This document shows, one piece after another, positions 35,104 through 44,241 of a DNA stretch of 64,000 bases. Origin of the DNA: Flavobacteriales bacterium (GTDB lineage Bacteria > Bacteroidota > Bacteroidia > UBA10329); contig JACJZP010000007.1 of assembly GCA_020635535.1 (NCBI GenBank), positions 62,001 through 126,000 of the forward strand. The letters are read 5' to 3'. A model generated the notes under the pieces. It was given only the letters and a program-made list of their open reading frames with translations. It was not told the origin of the DNA and did not search any database. Each line of letters begins with the position of its first letter. The stretch's first letter is position 1. The position numbers were made by a program, and so were the translations under genes.

Positions 35104-36111
35104 GTGCGCGTAGCCATAGTCATACTTAACTGGAACGGAAGGTCTTACTTGGAAAAGTTCCTCCTTTCGGTTGTGCAGAATTCTAAAGGCGCCAGTATAT
35201 ATGTTGCCGACAATGCCAGTACAGATGGTTCTGTTGATTTTGTTGAAGGAGCATTCCCCAATGTTGGCATCATACAGAATGGCGGAAATCTTGGATTTGC
35301 AGGTGGCTACAATGCTGCTTTGAGGAATCTGGATGAAGAAATATTTGTGCTGCTAAATTCTGATGTTGAAGTAACTGAGAACTGGCTATTGCCCATCGTT
35401 GAATTGATGACCGCAGATGCTTCCATTGCAGCATGCCAACCTAAAATTCTTCAATACGATGGCAAGGACCGTTTTGAATACGCTGGGGCAGCTGGCGGAT
35501 TCATTGACAAGTTTGGATTTCCATTCTGCCGCGGTAGGTTGTTTGAGACGTTGGAAAAAGATGCTGGCCAATATGATTTGCAGCGAGAAGTTTTCTGGGC
35601 AACAGGTGCCTGCTTGTTTGTAAGAAGGTCGGTTTACAATGAAATTGGCGGGTTGGACGATGATTTCTTTGCACATATGGAAGAAATAGACCTCTGCTGG
35701 CGGATGAAAAGAGCAGGCCATAAGGTAATGGTTGAACCAAGATCTGTAGTTTACCATGTAGGTGGCGGAACGCTTTCCAGATCAAACCCTTGGAAAACCT
35801 TCTTGAATTTCAGAAACGGACTTGAACTTTTGGCAAAAAACCTTCCGAAACGTCAATTGATTCCAACGCTGATCGCAAGAATGATGTTTGATGGAGTTGC
35901 GGCTTTAAAGTTCCTTCTTTCAGGTCAATCCAAAGACTTTTGGGCGGTGTTCAAAGCACACATGGCCTTTTATGGAAGACTTGGAAAGACCTTGAAAAAA
36001 AGGAAAGGTCACTACCCTATCCTATCAGGTATTTACCAGAAAAGCATAGTTTTCGATTACTTCTTAAGGGGTAGAAAGACCTTCAGCAAACTTCCTTCAG
36101 ATAAGTTCTGA
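35104..36111 (+). CDS. Family 2 glycosyltransferase
   Basis: 335 residues. The GTG codon that opens (V)RVAIVILNWNGRSYL is the best start; an upstream TTG would add 12 residues before the domain. The GT-A motif AIVILNWNG, the YVADNASTDGS stretch and the DXD-like NSDVEV define GT2. FWATGACLFVRRSVYNEIGGLDDDFFAHMEEIDLCWR is characteristic of the rhamnosyl/hexosyl subgroup. It would add a sugar to a surface polysaccharide; the acceptor is unknown. The 3' end overlaps convergent aroQ by 29 bases. Confidence 0.88.
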   Translation: MRVAIVILNWNGRSYLEKFLLSVVQNSKGASIYVADNASTDGSVDFVEGAFPNVGIIQNGGNLGFAGGYNAALRNLDEEIFVLLNSDVEVTENWLLPIVELMTADASIAACQPKILQYDGKDRFEYAGAAGGFIDKFGFPFCRGRLFETLEKDAGQYDLQREVFWATGACLFVRRSVYNEIGGLDDDFFAHMEEIDLCWRMKRAGHKVMVEPRSVVYHVGGGTLSRSNPWKTFLNFRNGLELLAKNLPKRQLIPTLIARMMFDGVAALKFLLSGQSKDFWAVFKAHMAFYGRLGKTLKKRKGHYPILSGIYQKSIVFDYFLRGRKTFSKLPSDKF

Positions 36112-36517
36112 CTGCTTCCACTCCAAGCTTGTAGGAGTTTTTACCAAAGCCAGCTATGCTTCCTACGCAAACCGCAGCTATCAATGAATTGTGTCTGAAC
36201 TCCTCACGCGCAGCAATATTCGACATATGAACTTCCACCACCGGAACCTCAATTCCAGCAACGGCATCTCTAATGGCCACCGAAGTGTGCGTATAACCGC
36301 CAGCATTAAGAACTATTCCATCGACATTGCCATCTGCACTCTGTAGTACATTGATCAGTTCTCCCTCCACATTACTTTGGTAAAAAGTCATCTCAACCTC
36401 GGGAAACTCTGCTTTGAGCTCTGCCATCAATTCATCTAAAGTCTGCGCCCCATAAACCTTCGGCTCGCGCTTTCCCAATAGATTCAAATTCGGACCGTTA
36501 ACAACTAATATCTTCAC
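36083..36517 (-). CDS. aroQ: 3-dehydroquinate dehydratase, type II
   Basis: 144 residues, the family size, if translation starts at GTG (VKILVVNGPNLNLLG). An earlier ATG would add 16 unsupported residues and overlap the xerD leader. NGPNLNLLGKREPKVYG carries the catalytic Tyr and Arg; NAGGYTHTSVAI and VEVHMSN complete the active site. It catalyses the third step of the shikimate pathway in the cytoplasm. The gene lies divergently from xerD. Confidence 0.95.
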   Translation of the reverse strand: MKILVVNGPNLNLLGKREPKVYGAQTLDELMAELKAEFPEVEMTFYQSNVEGELINVLQSADGNVDGIVLNAGGYTHTSVAIRDAVAGIEVPVVEVHMSNIAAREEFRHNSLIAAVCVGSIAGFGKNSYKLGVEAVRTYLKEVC

Positions 36518-36553
36518 CCGAAGAGGATTTGCAGGCAAGATATAATTTCGGAT

Positions 36554-37450
36554 ATGCAATGGCAACGCGCTATTAAAGGTTTCCGCTCCTATTTACAACT
36601 TGAGCGCTCGCTCTCAGCAAACACCGTTGAGGCCTACCTGCGTGATGTAAACCAACTGGAGCATTTTTGCGAAGACCAAGGGTTTGAATCTCCTATTGAT
36701 GTAAGATCGGAATTGTTGAAACAGTTCGTTCAGCAGATTGCAGAGATCGGGCTTAGTGCCAATACACAAAGCCGAATGGTAAGTGGCGTGCGTTCATTCT
36801 ACAAATACCTTTTACTGGAAGATAAGATAGAGACAGACCCGAGTGCCCTTTTGGAAACTCCTAAGATCGGGCGAAAACTTCCAGAAACGCTGTCGCCTGA
36901 GGAGGTTGAAGCACTTATAGACTCCGTGGATCTGAGCAAGCCGGAAGGAGAACGGAACCGCACCATTCTGGAAACGCTTTACAGTTCTGGGCTCCGCGTT
37001 TCTGAACTGGTAGATCTGAAGATCAGCAACATCTACTTCAACGAAGGTTTCATGCGAATCTTCGGCAAGGGAAGTAAAGAACGATTGGTTCCTCTTGGTG
37101 GAGTGGCCGCTAAGAGAATCTCCGATTACCTGAAGCAGGTTAGAGTTCACATTCAAATAAAAAAGGGCGCAGAAGACCATGTTTTTCTGAACAGATCAGG
37201 TGGTCCACTCTCAAGGGTTATGATCTTCAATATTGTGAAACAGGCCGCAATAGACGGTGGCATCAAAAAGAACATAAGTCCGCACACCCTAAGGCACAGT
37301 TTTGCAACACATCTGGTAGAAGGCGGAGCAGATCTGCGAGCTGTACAGGACATGCTTGGTCATGAGTCCATCACAACCACTGAGATCTATACGCATCTCG
37401 ACCGTGACTATCTACGGTCGAACATCATTCAACATCACCCGAGGGCGTGA
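36554..37450 (+). CDS. xerD: Site-specific tyrosine recombinase XerD
   Basis: 298 residues. The N-terminal SAM-like domain (SYLQLERSLSANTVEAYLRD) is followed by the catalytic domain with all residues: Arg in SSGLRVSELV, Lys in GKGSKERLVPL, His-x-x-Arg in HTLRHSFATHL, His in MLGHESITTT and the nucleophile Tyr in EIYTHLDRDYLRS. The ending YTHLDRDYLR favours XerD over XerC. It resolves chromosome dimers at dif. A TAATTTCG box (one mismatch) lies 4 bases before the ATG. The 3' end overlaps the next convergent gene by 16 bases. Confidence 0.95.
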   Translation: MQWQRAIKGFRSYLQLERSLSANTVEAYLRDVNQLEHFCEDQGFESPIDVRSELLKQFVQQIAEIGLSANTQSRMVSGVRSFYKYLLLEDKIETDPSALLETPKIGRKLPETLSPEEVEALIDSVDLSKPEGERNRTILETLYSSGLRVSELVDLKISNIYFNEGFMRIFGKGSKERLVPLGGVAAKRISDYLKQVRVHIQIKKGAEDHVFLNRSGGPLSRVMIFNIVKQAAIDGGIKKNISPHTLRHSFATHLVEGGADLRAVQDMLGHESITTTEIYTHLDRDYLRSNIIQHHPRA

Positions 37451-38319
37451 AATGAATCGTCTACGTTGGTAAGGTCTTCTGGCGAGATACTGAGCACTGG
37501 AATTCTGGAATGATTGACGATCTGCTGAGCAAAAGGCCCCATCAGAAACCCGGTGAGATTCGATTCCTGCTCGGTCATCATTACAATCAGGTTACCACCC
37601 TTGGATTCTGCAAAATTCATGGTCATGGTAGCCAGGTTAGAACCAACCAGCGTTGCCACGGTGTGTGGAATTCCCTCCCTATCGAGATATTCCGTTATCT
37701 GTTTTACCTTTTTCTCAAAATCGTATCGTATCTCCTCATTGTCTTCTGTTAGGAGAGACGCAATGTGAATTGTTGAACCGAACTTCTTTGCCATGGTTAC
37801 GGCATAGCGCACCTTTTGCCGGGTTTCAGGGGTGCTATCCAAAGGCAGAATGATATTCAGACATTCTGGGTTCTTAGCTTGTTCTTGAATACTCAATACC
37901 GGACAAGATGATTGCGTAACCACCTTGAATGCGTTACTACCAACAAAGAATTCTTCCCAACCAGAAGCACCGTGTGTTCCCATTACAATCATGTCAGCAC
38001 CAACCTCATCGGCAGCTCTTACGATCTCCTCGTAAATACGACCACTTACCACTTCCTGGGTGACATTGATACCATGCTCCTCTTCAATTCTATTGGCATC
38101 TTCTTGAAGACGGGCCTGTGCTGATTCCAGTTCATTGAACTCCGTTTTCCTACTTGGGGCAAAAATCCCTTGGTAAGCTCCTTTTTCAAGAACGTGGATC
38201 AGTGATATTTCTGCATTGAATCTTTTTGCCACATCCAATGCATGGTTAATGGCAAGGTTGGCTGTCTCAGAAAAATCTGTCGGAACTAGAATACGGTCAA
38301 TTTTGAATTCGCTGAACAT
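37435..38319 (-). CDS. Universal stress protein with two USP domains (first copy)
   Basis: 294 residues, a tandem pair of UspA folds. Domain 1 opens ILVPTDFSETANLAINHAL and has the ATP-binding pattern MGTHGASGWEEFFVGSNAF (G-x2-G-x9-G-S). Domain 2 (~150-285) is diverged (IILPLDSTPETRQKVRYAV; LIVMMTEQESNLTGFLMGP) and lacks the glycine-rich loop. Such proteins act in stress survival. It is the downstream member of a two-gene group with the next USP gene (13 bases apart). Confidence 0.9.
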   Translation of the reverse strand: MFSEFKIDRILVPTDFSETANLAINHALDVAKRFNAEISLIHVLEKGAYQGIFAPSRKTEFNELESAQARLQEDANRIEEEHGINVTQEVVSGRIYEEIVRAADEVGADMIVMGTHGASGWEEFFVGSNAFKVVTQSSCPVLSIQEQAKNPECLNIILPLDSTPETRQKVRYAVTMAKKFGSTIHIASLLTEDNEEIRYDFEKKVKQITEYLDREGIPHTVATLVGSNLATMTMNFAESKGGNLIVMMTEQESNLTGFLMGPFAQQIVNHSRIPVLSISPEDLTNVDDSFHALG

Positions 38320-38332
38320 CTGTTTGGTCTGT

Positions 38333-39220
38333 TTAGTATGGTGTGAACACAGAAGTGTCTTTTTTAGGAATAGGTATGATACTTAAAACGGGTATGTCTG
38401 ACTCGTTGATGATACCCTGAGCTGCCGAACCTATGAAATAATCGGTGATATCCGTCTCCTGCTGGGTCATGATCATGATCAGGTCTCCTTTGGATTTATT
38501 GGCATAATCGATAACACTTTCAGAAAGCGATTGACCGCCTTTGGTAGCACGAACGATCTCAGCAGTACAATCCACACCTTGCTCTTCAATGTATTTCTTC
38601 ACTTGATCAAGCTGCCTTGTAAGACGGTTAACCACAAACTCATCGTTTGTTAGAAGAACAGAAACCACGCGAACAATTGAACCGAAACGCTTGGCAAACT
38701 CTACAGCCTTGGTCACTTTCTCCTTGGTTTCTTTTGTAAGGTCCAACGGAAGAATGATATTCTGGCATCCTTTACGATGGTGTTTTCCTTTAATGGTGAT
38801 AACCGGCTTGTGAGATTCTCGCACAACTCGTAGAGCATTGGAACCAATGAACTTCTTCTTGAGCGAATCAGCCCCCGCAGTTCCCATTACAATGAACTGA
38901 GCATTGATAACGTCAGCTGTATTAACGATCTGCTCATAGATCTTACCATGGACCTGAATAGGATGCAGTTCAACTTCAAGATTCTTGCTCTGCTCGGTAA
39001 TGAATTCATCAAGTCGGGCTTTGGCCTTCTTGTCGAAATCAGCCTTATCTATGTCTCCGAAAAGCTTTGCAAGTGAGAACTCCTCACTGATAACATTCAA
39101 CACATGTATTTTGCTTTCGAAAACACGGGAAAGACTGACCGCCTGCTCAAGAGCAATGACTGATTGATCGGAATAGTCGATCGGTACCAGAATTGCCCCC
39201 ACCTTGTCTTGATTATTCAT
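38333..39220 (-). CDS. Universal stress protein with two USP domains (second copy)
   Basis: 295 residues, paralogous to the 37435-38319 protein. Domain 1: ILVPIDYSDQSVIALEQAV and VMGTAGADSLKKKFIGSNAL, where the second glycine of the ATP loop is replaced by Asp. Domain 2: IILPLDLTKETKEKVTKAV and LIMIMTQQETDITDYFIGSAAQG. First gene of the pair, with a TAACTTTG promoter box 18 bases upstream. Confidence 0.9.
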   Translation of the reverse strand: MNNQDKVGAILVPIDYSDQSVIALEQAVSLSRVFESKIHVLNVISEEFSLAKLFGDIDKADFDKKAKARLDEFITEQSKNLEVELHPIQVHGKIYEQIVNTADVINAQFIVMGTAGADSLKKKFIGSNALRVVRESHKPVITIKGKHHRKGCQNIILPLDLTKETKEKVTKAVEFAKRFGSIVRVVSVLLTNDEFVVNRLTRQLDQVKKYIEEQGVDCTAEIVRATKGGQSLSESVIDYANKSKGDLIMIMTQQETDITDYFIGSAAQGIINESDIPVLSIIPIPKKDTSVFTPY

Positions 39221-39238
39221 AGTTTTGGTTTAGGGCTG

Positions 39239-39246
39239 CAAAGTTA
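39239..39246 (-). promoter_or_regulatory. -7 box TAACTTTG for the USP pair
   Basis: The minus strand reads TAACTTTGCAGCC, 18 bases before the ATG at 39220. It is shared intergenic space with the divergent phosphorylase gene, only 36 bases in all. Confidence 0.6.
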
Positions 39247-39256
39247 AGAAAATGGC

Positions 39257-40126
39257 ATGGAGAGAATAGCAGAATCTGAACTTGTATTGAACGAAAATGG
39301 AAGTGTATACCACCTGAACCTTCTTCCAGAAAACATTGCAGACACCATAATCCTTGTTGGCGACCAAGGTAGGGTCGGTAAAATATCCCAGTATTTTGAT
39401 GTTCTGGAGTATTCGGGCCAGAAACGTGAATTTCTGACGCACACTGGCCGAATCGGTTCTAAAAGACTGAGCGTTCTTTCTACTGGCATTGGCACAGATA
39501 ACATTGACATCGTAATCAATGAGCTTGATGCGTTAGTGAACATTGACCTTGATTCTCGAACAGCAAGATCGGAAACCAAAAGTCTTAATCTTATCCGTTT
39601 AGGAACAAGTGGTTCATTGCAAGAAGACCTTCCGGTTGATAGTTTCCTGCTTTCAACCCATGGTATTGGCTTTGATGGTGTGCTGAACTATTACGCGGTA
39701 AGCCGAGAGATAGAAGACGCTGAACTTACAGATGAGTTTGTAAGACAAATGAACTGGCACGAGGACTTTCCAAGACCATATATTGTTAAAGGTTCAGAGA
39801 AACTCTTTGACCTTTTGAAAGACGGCACCCATCACGGCATGACCGCCACAGCCAATGGTTTCTACGGTCCTCAGGGAAGACAATTGAGATTGAAAGCGCG
39901 CGTTGCAGATCTGAACGAACGGCTAATGAAGTTCAACTATAACGGCCATCGCATCACCAATTTTGAGATGGAAACCTCTGCCCTCTTTGGACTCGGAAAG
40001 GCCTTAGGCCATGAGTGCGCTACGGTCTGCGCCATTATTGCCAACCGTTTCAGGAAGGAATACAGCAAAAATCATGATCTCTCGGTGGAACAACTCATCG
40101 GGTTTGTGGTTGATAGACTAACGTAA
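39257..40126 (+). CDS. Nucleoside phosphorylase family protein (uridine phosphorylase-like)
   Basis: 289 residues. The PNP/UDP phosphorylase pattern is present: ADTIILVGDQGRVGKISQYF near the N-terminus, RLSVLSTGIGTDNIDIVINEL, LGTSGSLQEDLPVDS, and the purine/pyrimidine pocket end NFEMETSALFGLGKALGHE. It cleaves a nucleoside with phosphate to base and ribose-1-phosphate; the base preference is not clear. The bshA gene starts 3 bases after the stop. Confidence 0.88.
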   Translation: MERIAESELVLNENGSVYHLNLLPENIADTIILVGDQGRVGKISQYFDVLEYSGQKREFLTHTGRIGSKRLSVLSTGIGTDNIDIVINELDALVNIDLDSRTARSETKSLNLIRLGTSGSLQEDLPVDSFLLSTHGIGFDGVLNYYAVSREIEDAELTDEFVRQMNWHEDFPRPYIVKGSEKLFDLLKDGTHHGMTATANGFYGPQGRQLRLKARVADLNERLMKFNYNGHRITNFEMETSALFGLGKALGHECATVCAIIANRFRKEYSKNHDLSVEQLIGFVVDRLT

Positions 40127-40129
40127 GCC

Positions 40130-41275
40130 ATGCGAATAGGAATAGTCTGTTATCCCACCTTTGGTGGAAGTGGCGTGGTGGCCACTGAACTGGGGAAAGA
40201 ACTGGCCTTGGAAGGACATGATGTACATTTCATTACCTACGACCTTCCTGTTCGGTTCGACCATTTCATCTCCAATCTGCATTATCATGAGGTTGTTGTA
40301 AACGATTATCCGCTGTTCGATTACCAGCCTTATGAACTGGTTTTGGCCAGCAGAATGGTTGATGTGGTGAAGCATGAGCAACTCGACCTGTTGCATGTGC
40401 ATTATGCCATTCCGCATGCCTCGGCAGCGTACATGGCGCGTGAAATTCTTCGATCACAGGGCATCAATATTCCGTTCATTACCACACTGCATGGTACAGA
40501 TATAACCTTGGTAGGGAAAGACGCTTCGTTTGAACCCGTCATCACATTTGCCATAAATCAATCGAACGCGGTAACGGCTGTTTCAGAAAGTCTGAAGGAA
40601 GACACCTATCAGCACTTTAATGTGAACCGAGAAATTGAGGTTATTCCAAACTTCATTGATCTTTCGCGCTACGAAGGCTGCTCTACAGAGGGTGTTACAA
40701 AAGCATTTGCACCCAATGGTGAACGCATCCTGTTTCATGCATCCAACTTCCGTCCGGTAAAACGTGTGGAAGACGCCATAAGGGTATTCTCAAAGGTTCG
40801 AGAGGAAATTCCATGTAAGATGCTGTTTGCCGGAGATGGTCCGGACCGACCTAAGATTGAAGCCTTATGCCGACAATTGGGCACCTGTAAGGATGTGCAC
40901 TTTCTGGGCAAACTCAAGCATATAGAAGAAGTCTATTCTGTGGCTGATGCATTTATTCTTCCATCAGAAACAGAAAGTTTCGGATTGGCAGCACTGGAAG
41001 CCATGGCATCTCATGTACCGGTCATCTCCTCCAACACTGGTGGAATACCAGAGATCAACATTCATGGAGAAACCGGTTTTATGAGCAATGTGGGAGACAT
41101 TGATGATATGACAGCCAATACGTTGAAACTTCTGAAGGATGATGAGCTGATGGCCAAGATGAGGCAGCGGGCCTATCTGCGCGCTAAGGAATTCTCAAAG
41201 GATTCCATTATTCCGATGTATGAGCGACTGTATGAACGCACGCTGGCAGATAGCAAACCGAATCAGAACGCGTAG
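40130..41275 (+). CDS. bshA: N-acetyl-alpha-D-glucosaminyl L-malate synthase BshA
   Basis: 381 residues, a retaining GT4 enzyme that joins GlcNAc to L-malate, the first step of bacillithiol synthesis. The characteristic start GIVCYPTFGGSGVVATELG, LHVHYAIPHASAAYMAR, TTLHGTDITLVG and the C-terminal SETESFGLAALEAMA (E-x7-E) are all visible. BshA occurs in many Bacteroidota. BshB and BshC are not in the window. It overlaps the convergent LysE gene by 13 bases. Confidence 0.95.
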   Translation: MRIGIVCYPTFGGSGVVATELGKELALEGHDVHFITYDLPVRFDHFISNLHYHEVVVNDYPLFDYQPYELVLASRMVDVVKHEQLDLLHVHYAIPHASAAYMAREILRSQGINIPFITTLHGTDITLVGKDASFEPVITFAINQSNAVTAVSESLKEDTYQHFNVNREIEVIPNFIDLSRYEGCSTEGVTKAFAPNGERILFHASNFRPVKRVEDAIRVFSKVREEIPCKMLFAGDGPDRPKIEALCRQLGTCKDVHFLGKLKHIEEVYSVADAFILPSETESFGLAALEAMASHVPVISSNTGGIPEINIHGETGFMSNVGDIDDMTANTLKLLKDDELMAKMRQRAYLRAKEFSKDSIIPMYERLYERTLADSKPNQNA

Positions 41276-41880
41276 TTGCTCCAAGCGTACCATACCAACC
41301 TGAATCCAAAGCCTATCAGCAGCACACCGACCACACGGTAAAACTTGCCCAGCAAGCGCGGCTGCACCAGTTTCTTCAACCTATCTGCAAACACCACTTT
41401 AGAGCTGTCTGTAAACAGCAGCGCCAACAGTGCAGCACCAAGAAAAACCCAGAGTTCCACGCCTGTTCCGTACTTGATCTGCCCCATTCCTATTACGCTT
41501 ATCCACACCACAAACACAAAGGGATTCACAAAATTGACCAGAAACCCTTTGGAGAAATACGTTACATAGTGATGGGCTTTCAAATCCACATTGCTGTTCA
41601 CATTGGTATTGGGAAACAAGAGGTAACGAAACCCCAAACTGAACAGGATCAATGAACCAACCACTGCCAAATAGAACTGGTTGGTGGGATTCTCAAATAA
41701 TGGAATGGCCCCAAAAGCGCAAAGCGAAACAGCAACAATGTCGCTTATGAAAATTCCGATGGTCACCAGCATTCCTGGCCAAAAACCATGGTTAAGGGTT
41801 GTGTTGACCAAGGTGAAGAAGACAGGTCCGATGAAAATGATCATTCCGAACCCTATTGCAAAGCCTTCCAGAAACGCCAT
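41263..41880 (-). CDS. LysE-family amino acid exporter
   Basis: 205 residues with six predicted membrane segments. The LysE/RhtB family pattern appears as FAIGFGMIIFIGPVFFTLVNTTL at the N-terminus and VNFVNPFVFVVWISV in the second half. It would export an amino acid or metabolite across the inner membrane; the substrate is not predictable. The gene lies 21 bases downstream of the GNAT-like gene on the same strand. Confidence 0.88.
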   Translation of the reverse strand: MAFLEGFAIGFGMIIFIGPVFFTLVNTTLNHGFWPGMLVTIGIFISDIVAVSLCAFGAIPLFENPTNQFYLAVVGSLILFSLGFRYLLFPNTNVNSNVDLKAHHYVTYFSKGFLVNFVNPFVFVVWISVIGMGQIKYGTGVELWVFLGAALLALLFTDSSKVVFADRLKKLVQPRLLGKFYRVVGVLLIGFGFRLVWYAWSNYAF

Positions 41881-41901
41881 GCGGCTAAGTTAATCTTTCG
41901 A

Positions 41902-43152
41902 CTATTCCTTAAAGGGTGTGCGCTGAACCCACTCCTTTGGACGTATGTTCTGAATGAACCGCTTTACAATAGAGTTGGTGATCGGGTTAAGGTGCTTAAT
42001 GAGCAAATGATGGTTCACTGGTTCTGCCCCCATGGTGCTCTTTATCTCCATGGCCGTTCTGGCAAGGTCAATACTCTTGGCACCATCCTGAATGGCATCG
42101 TCCAACAGGTTGTAGAGCATGTTCTGGTAAAGGGCAAATTCATGATTGTAATCGTAATTGATACCCACAAAACTGGCATAGTTGTGTCCTAAACCTTTGA
42201 TGTAAGAATAGAACCCGATCAGCTCGTTATCCTTGAAATAACCTTTTACCACAAAGCGGTCTTCCAATGCGGCCTTCAGGTCTATGAAATACCTCGGGTG
42301 GATACTCACCATATGAAAGTCTGCCCCTGCCTCCACATTCTTGAACAACTTCATAATGGTATCGTTCATCTGCTGAATCTCATCCACGTTCAACTCGCGC
42401 AGTTCAAGATGACACGCTTGCTTAATGGCCTTCTTGGCCCTAACGCGATACTTGGAACTGAAATCGTTCAACACACTGACAAAATCGGTCCATTCTTCTC
42501 TGATAGTGGAAGTCATGTTGGGTTGAACTGCAAACGGTGTCAGGTCCTTGTCAAGCAGTTGCAACTCATCGCGAAGCGGCTCATTGATGTCTTTGATGAG
42601 AATACAGCGTATCTTCTTACCTGAGCGGTTGGAGTCTACGATCTTCCTCCAAGCCGTGTCAACTATCAGCGCCTGTTCTTGCTTGGATAAACTTGCCGTG
42701 AAAAAAGCTCCATGTTCTCCAGACTGCAACAGGTTTCCCTGAATGAGCAATCGGGCCTTAATGCTTTCCAAACTGGAAGCAATAACCCCTTTTGCCTTAT
42801 TGAAGAATGAGTTGGTGTCTCCTACCTTTTCGGTGTCCACATTCTTGTCCACATTGGTAATGTGCACATCGGTTTCCTGGTAGTAAAGAATGGCAATGGG
42901 TTCTTCTGCACGGTAGGCTACCACGTAATGAAAACACATTCCCTTGTACGGGTGCTGCTCCAAGGCGGCCAGATAAGGCGCTGATAGCAGATAATTGCCA
43001 CTTTCGTGTACCATCTTGCTCCAATGTGCCGCAGGAACATCAAATGCCGATGTGAAATGCGCCAGCGAAATATCTGACGCCACACTACCCTCTTCGCATT
43101 GCTTGCGCAATCCTCCAATTCGCTCTCGAATAAAGTCTAATGAAATGGACAA
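41902..43152 (-). CDS. GNAT-like acyltransferase (peptidogalycan-type)
   Basis: 416 residues, soluble. The C-terminal half has an acetyltransferase-like pattern: VVKGYFKDNELIGFYSYIKG, then YNHEFALYQNMLYNLLDDAIQDG and SIDLARTAMEIKSTMGAEP, which resembles the large GNAT-type proteins annotated as peptidogalycan biosynthesis or DUF482-like. The N-terminal half (~50-150) may be a second, degenerate copy (YHVVAYRAEEPIAILYY-like). The substrate is unknown. The start is the first ATG. It is divergent from the barrel gene at 43357, and the inverted repeat begins 2 bases upstream of the start. Confidence 0.65.
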   Translation of the reverse strand: MSISLDFIRERIGGLRKQCEEGSVASDISLAHFTSAFDVPAAHWSKMVHESGNYLLSAPYLAALEQHPYKGMCFHYVVAYRAEEPIAILYYQETDVHITNVDKNVDTEKVGDTNSFFNKAKGVIASSLESIKARLLIQGNLLQSGEHGAFFTASLSKQEQALIVDTAWRKIVDSNRSGKKIRCILIKDINEPLRDELQLLDKDLTPFAVQPNMTSTIREEWTDFVSVLNDFSSKYRVRAKKAIKQACHLELRELNVDEIQQMNDTIMKLFKNVEAGADFHMVSIHPRYFIDLKAALEDRFVVKGYFKDNELIGFYSYIKGLGHNYASFVGINYDYNHEFALYQNMLYNLLDDAIQDGAKSIDLARTAMEIKSTMGAEPVNHHLLIKHLNPITNSIVKRFIQNIRPKEWVQRTPFKE

Positions 43153-43154
43153 AC

Positions 43155-43339
43155 CAATTATGAATTAAGAATGCACAATTATCAATAACAGCTGACCTGA
43201 CAAACCAAAGATAGACTTAAGCTGTGGGTGCGCTAATAATCGGTTAGAAATAAAGTGATCATGCCAACCAATGTGTTTCTCCGAGCCATCGTTCAATAAC
43301 TGATTCAATGGTCTATTGTTCATTCTTAATTCATAATTG
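43155..43339. repeat. Inverted-repeat element (25-bp arms) in a divergent intergenic region
   Basis: Left arm 43155-43179 begins CAATTATGAATTAAGAATG; right arm 43315-43339 is its complement with 24 of 25 bases matching. About 135 bases lie between the arms, with no gene. The whole 43153-43356 gap is AT-rich and holds little else; the right arm ends 17 bases before the ATG of the barrel gene. The arrangement resembles a small non-autonomous mobile element (MITE) or an intergenic repeat of Bacteroidota. Confidence 0.7.
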
Positions 43340-43356
43340 TTCATTGCTAATTGTTG

Positions 43357-44220
43357 ATGGGTATTTTTGAAACCGTGAGAGCAACCCTGTTACTATTCAT
43401 TCTTTCAATCTCAACCCTTGCGGCCTGGGCGCAGGATGAAGATTACTATGCTCCTGAAAAAACGCGCAAACCGATGAGCCAGACCGACCTCAACGACTTA
43501 CACCGTTGGGGACCGAAAATGGGAATTGAGGCGTGGGGCTCCGTTGGTTACTCACACTTTTACACACCATCAACCATACAGGGCGGATTCAAACAAGCAG
43601 TTGGCGGGCTTGGCTACGATGTTGGAATTGGCCCGCGGATGCGCATCTACCACAAGTTGGCCATTGCTTTCGGATTTCAGTTCTCAGGAAGAGGATACAG
43701 CACGCAACTACAGGCCTATGCTGAAGTTGACACTGGCACAGCTCCCAATAATGGGGCAGCAGGGCTTGATGTAGACGTAAGCGAGAAAATGAACATGCAG
43801 TATCTGGGCTTTTACATCAAACCTGTTATTGAATTGAGCCGGAAATTCCATCTGGCAATTCTCTTCCATCCAAGCTGGGAACTCGTTAACAGGCGTAAAG
43901 GATATTCCACACAGACCATTGTTGGAGGCCCTTCGAACCTCATCGGTTCTACCGGAACAATCCAAAACGAATCTTCATTTGAGCTTGAACCCAAGCAATT
44001 TGAACTGGGTTTGGAATTCGCTTATAAATGGATGATCGCCCCTCAGCTTATTCTGAAACCACACTTCGGAATCAACTTTGCCACTTCTGCCATATTCCAT
44101 ACTGGTGCAGAACTACCAACACCCTTTGGTGGTTGGGAGCAGAACCCGAGCTTCATGACCCTCCGGTTCGGTGCCATCTTTGAAACAGGGCTTTGGTTAG
44201 ACAAACCAAAAACACCCTGA
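43357..44220 (+). CDS. Outer-membrane beta-barrel protein, unknown function
   Basis: 287 residues from the ATG of MGIFETVRATLLLF, two codons after a TTG. The signal peptide ends AAWAQ. Alternating hydrophobic strands through ~55-285 (WGSVGYSHFYTPS; LAIAFGFQFSG; LRFGAIFETGLWL) indicate a barrel of about eight strands. It has no resemblance to a named family that I can read. The start is close to the right arm of the inverted repeat, so the repeat may carry or disturb its promoter. Confidence 0.7.
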   Translation: MGIFETVRATLLLFILSISTLAAWAQDEDYYAPEKTRKPMSQTDLNDLHRWGPKMGIEAWGSVGYSHFYTPSTIQGGFKQAVGGLGYDVGIGPRMRIYHKLAIAFGFQFSGRGYSTQLQAYAEVDTGTAPNNGAAGLDVDVSEKMNMQYLGFYIKPVIELSRKFHLAILFHPSWELVNRRKGYSTQTIVGGPSNLIGSTGTIQNESSFELEPKQFELGLEFAYKWMIAPQLILKPHFGINFATSAIFHTGAELPTPFGGWEQNPSFMTLRFGAIFETGLWLDKPKTP

Positions 44221-44241
44221 TCCGAGAATAAGGAGGGAAGT

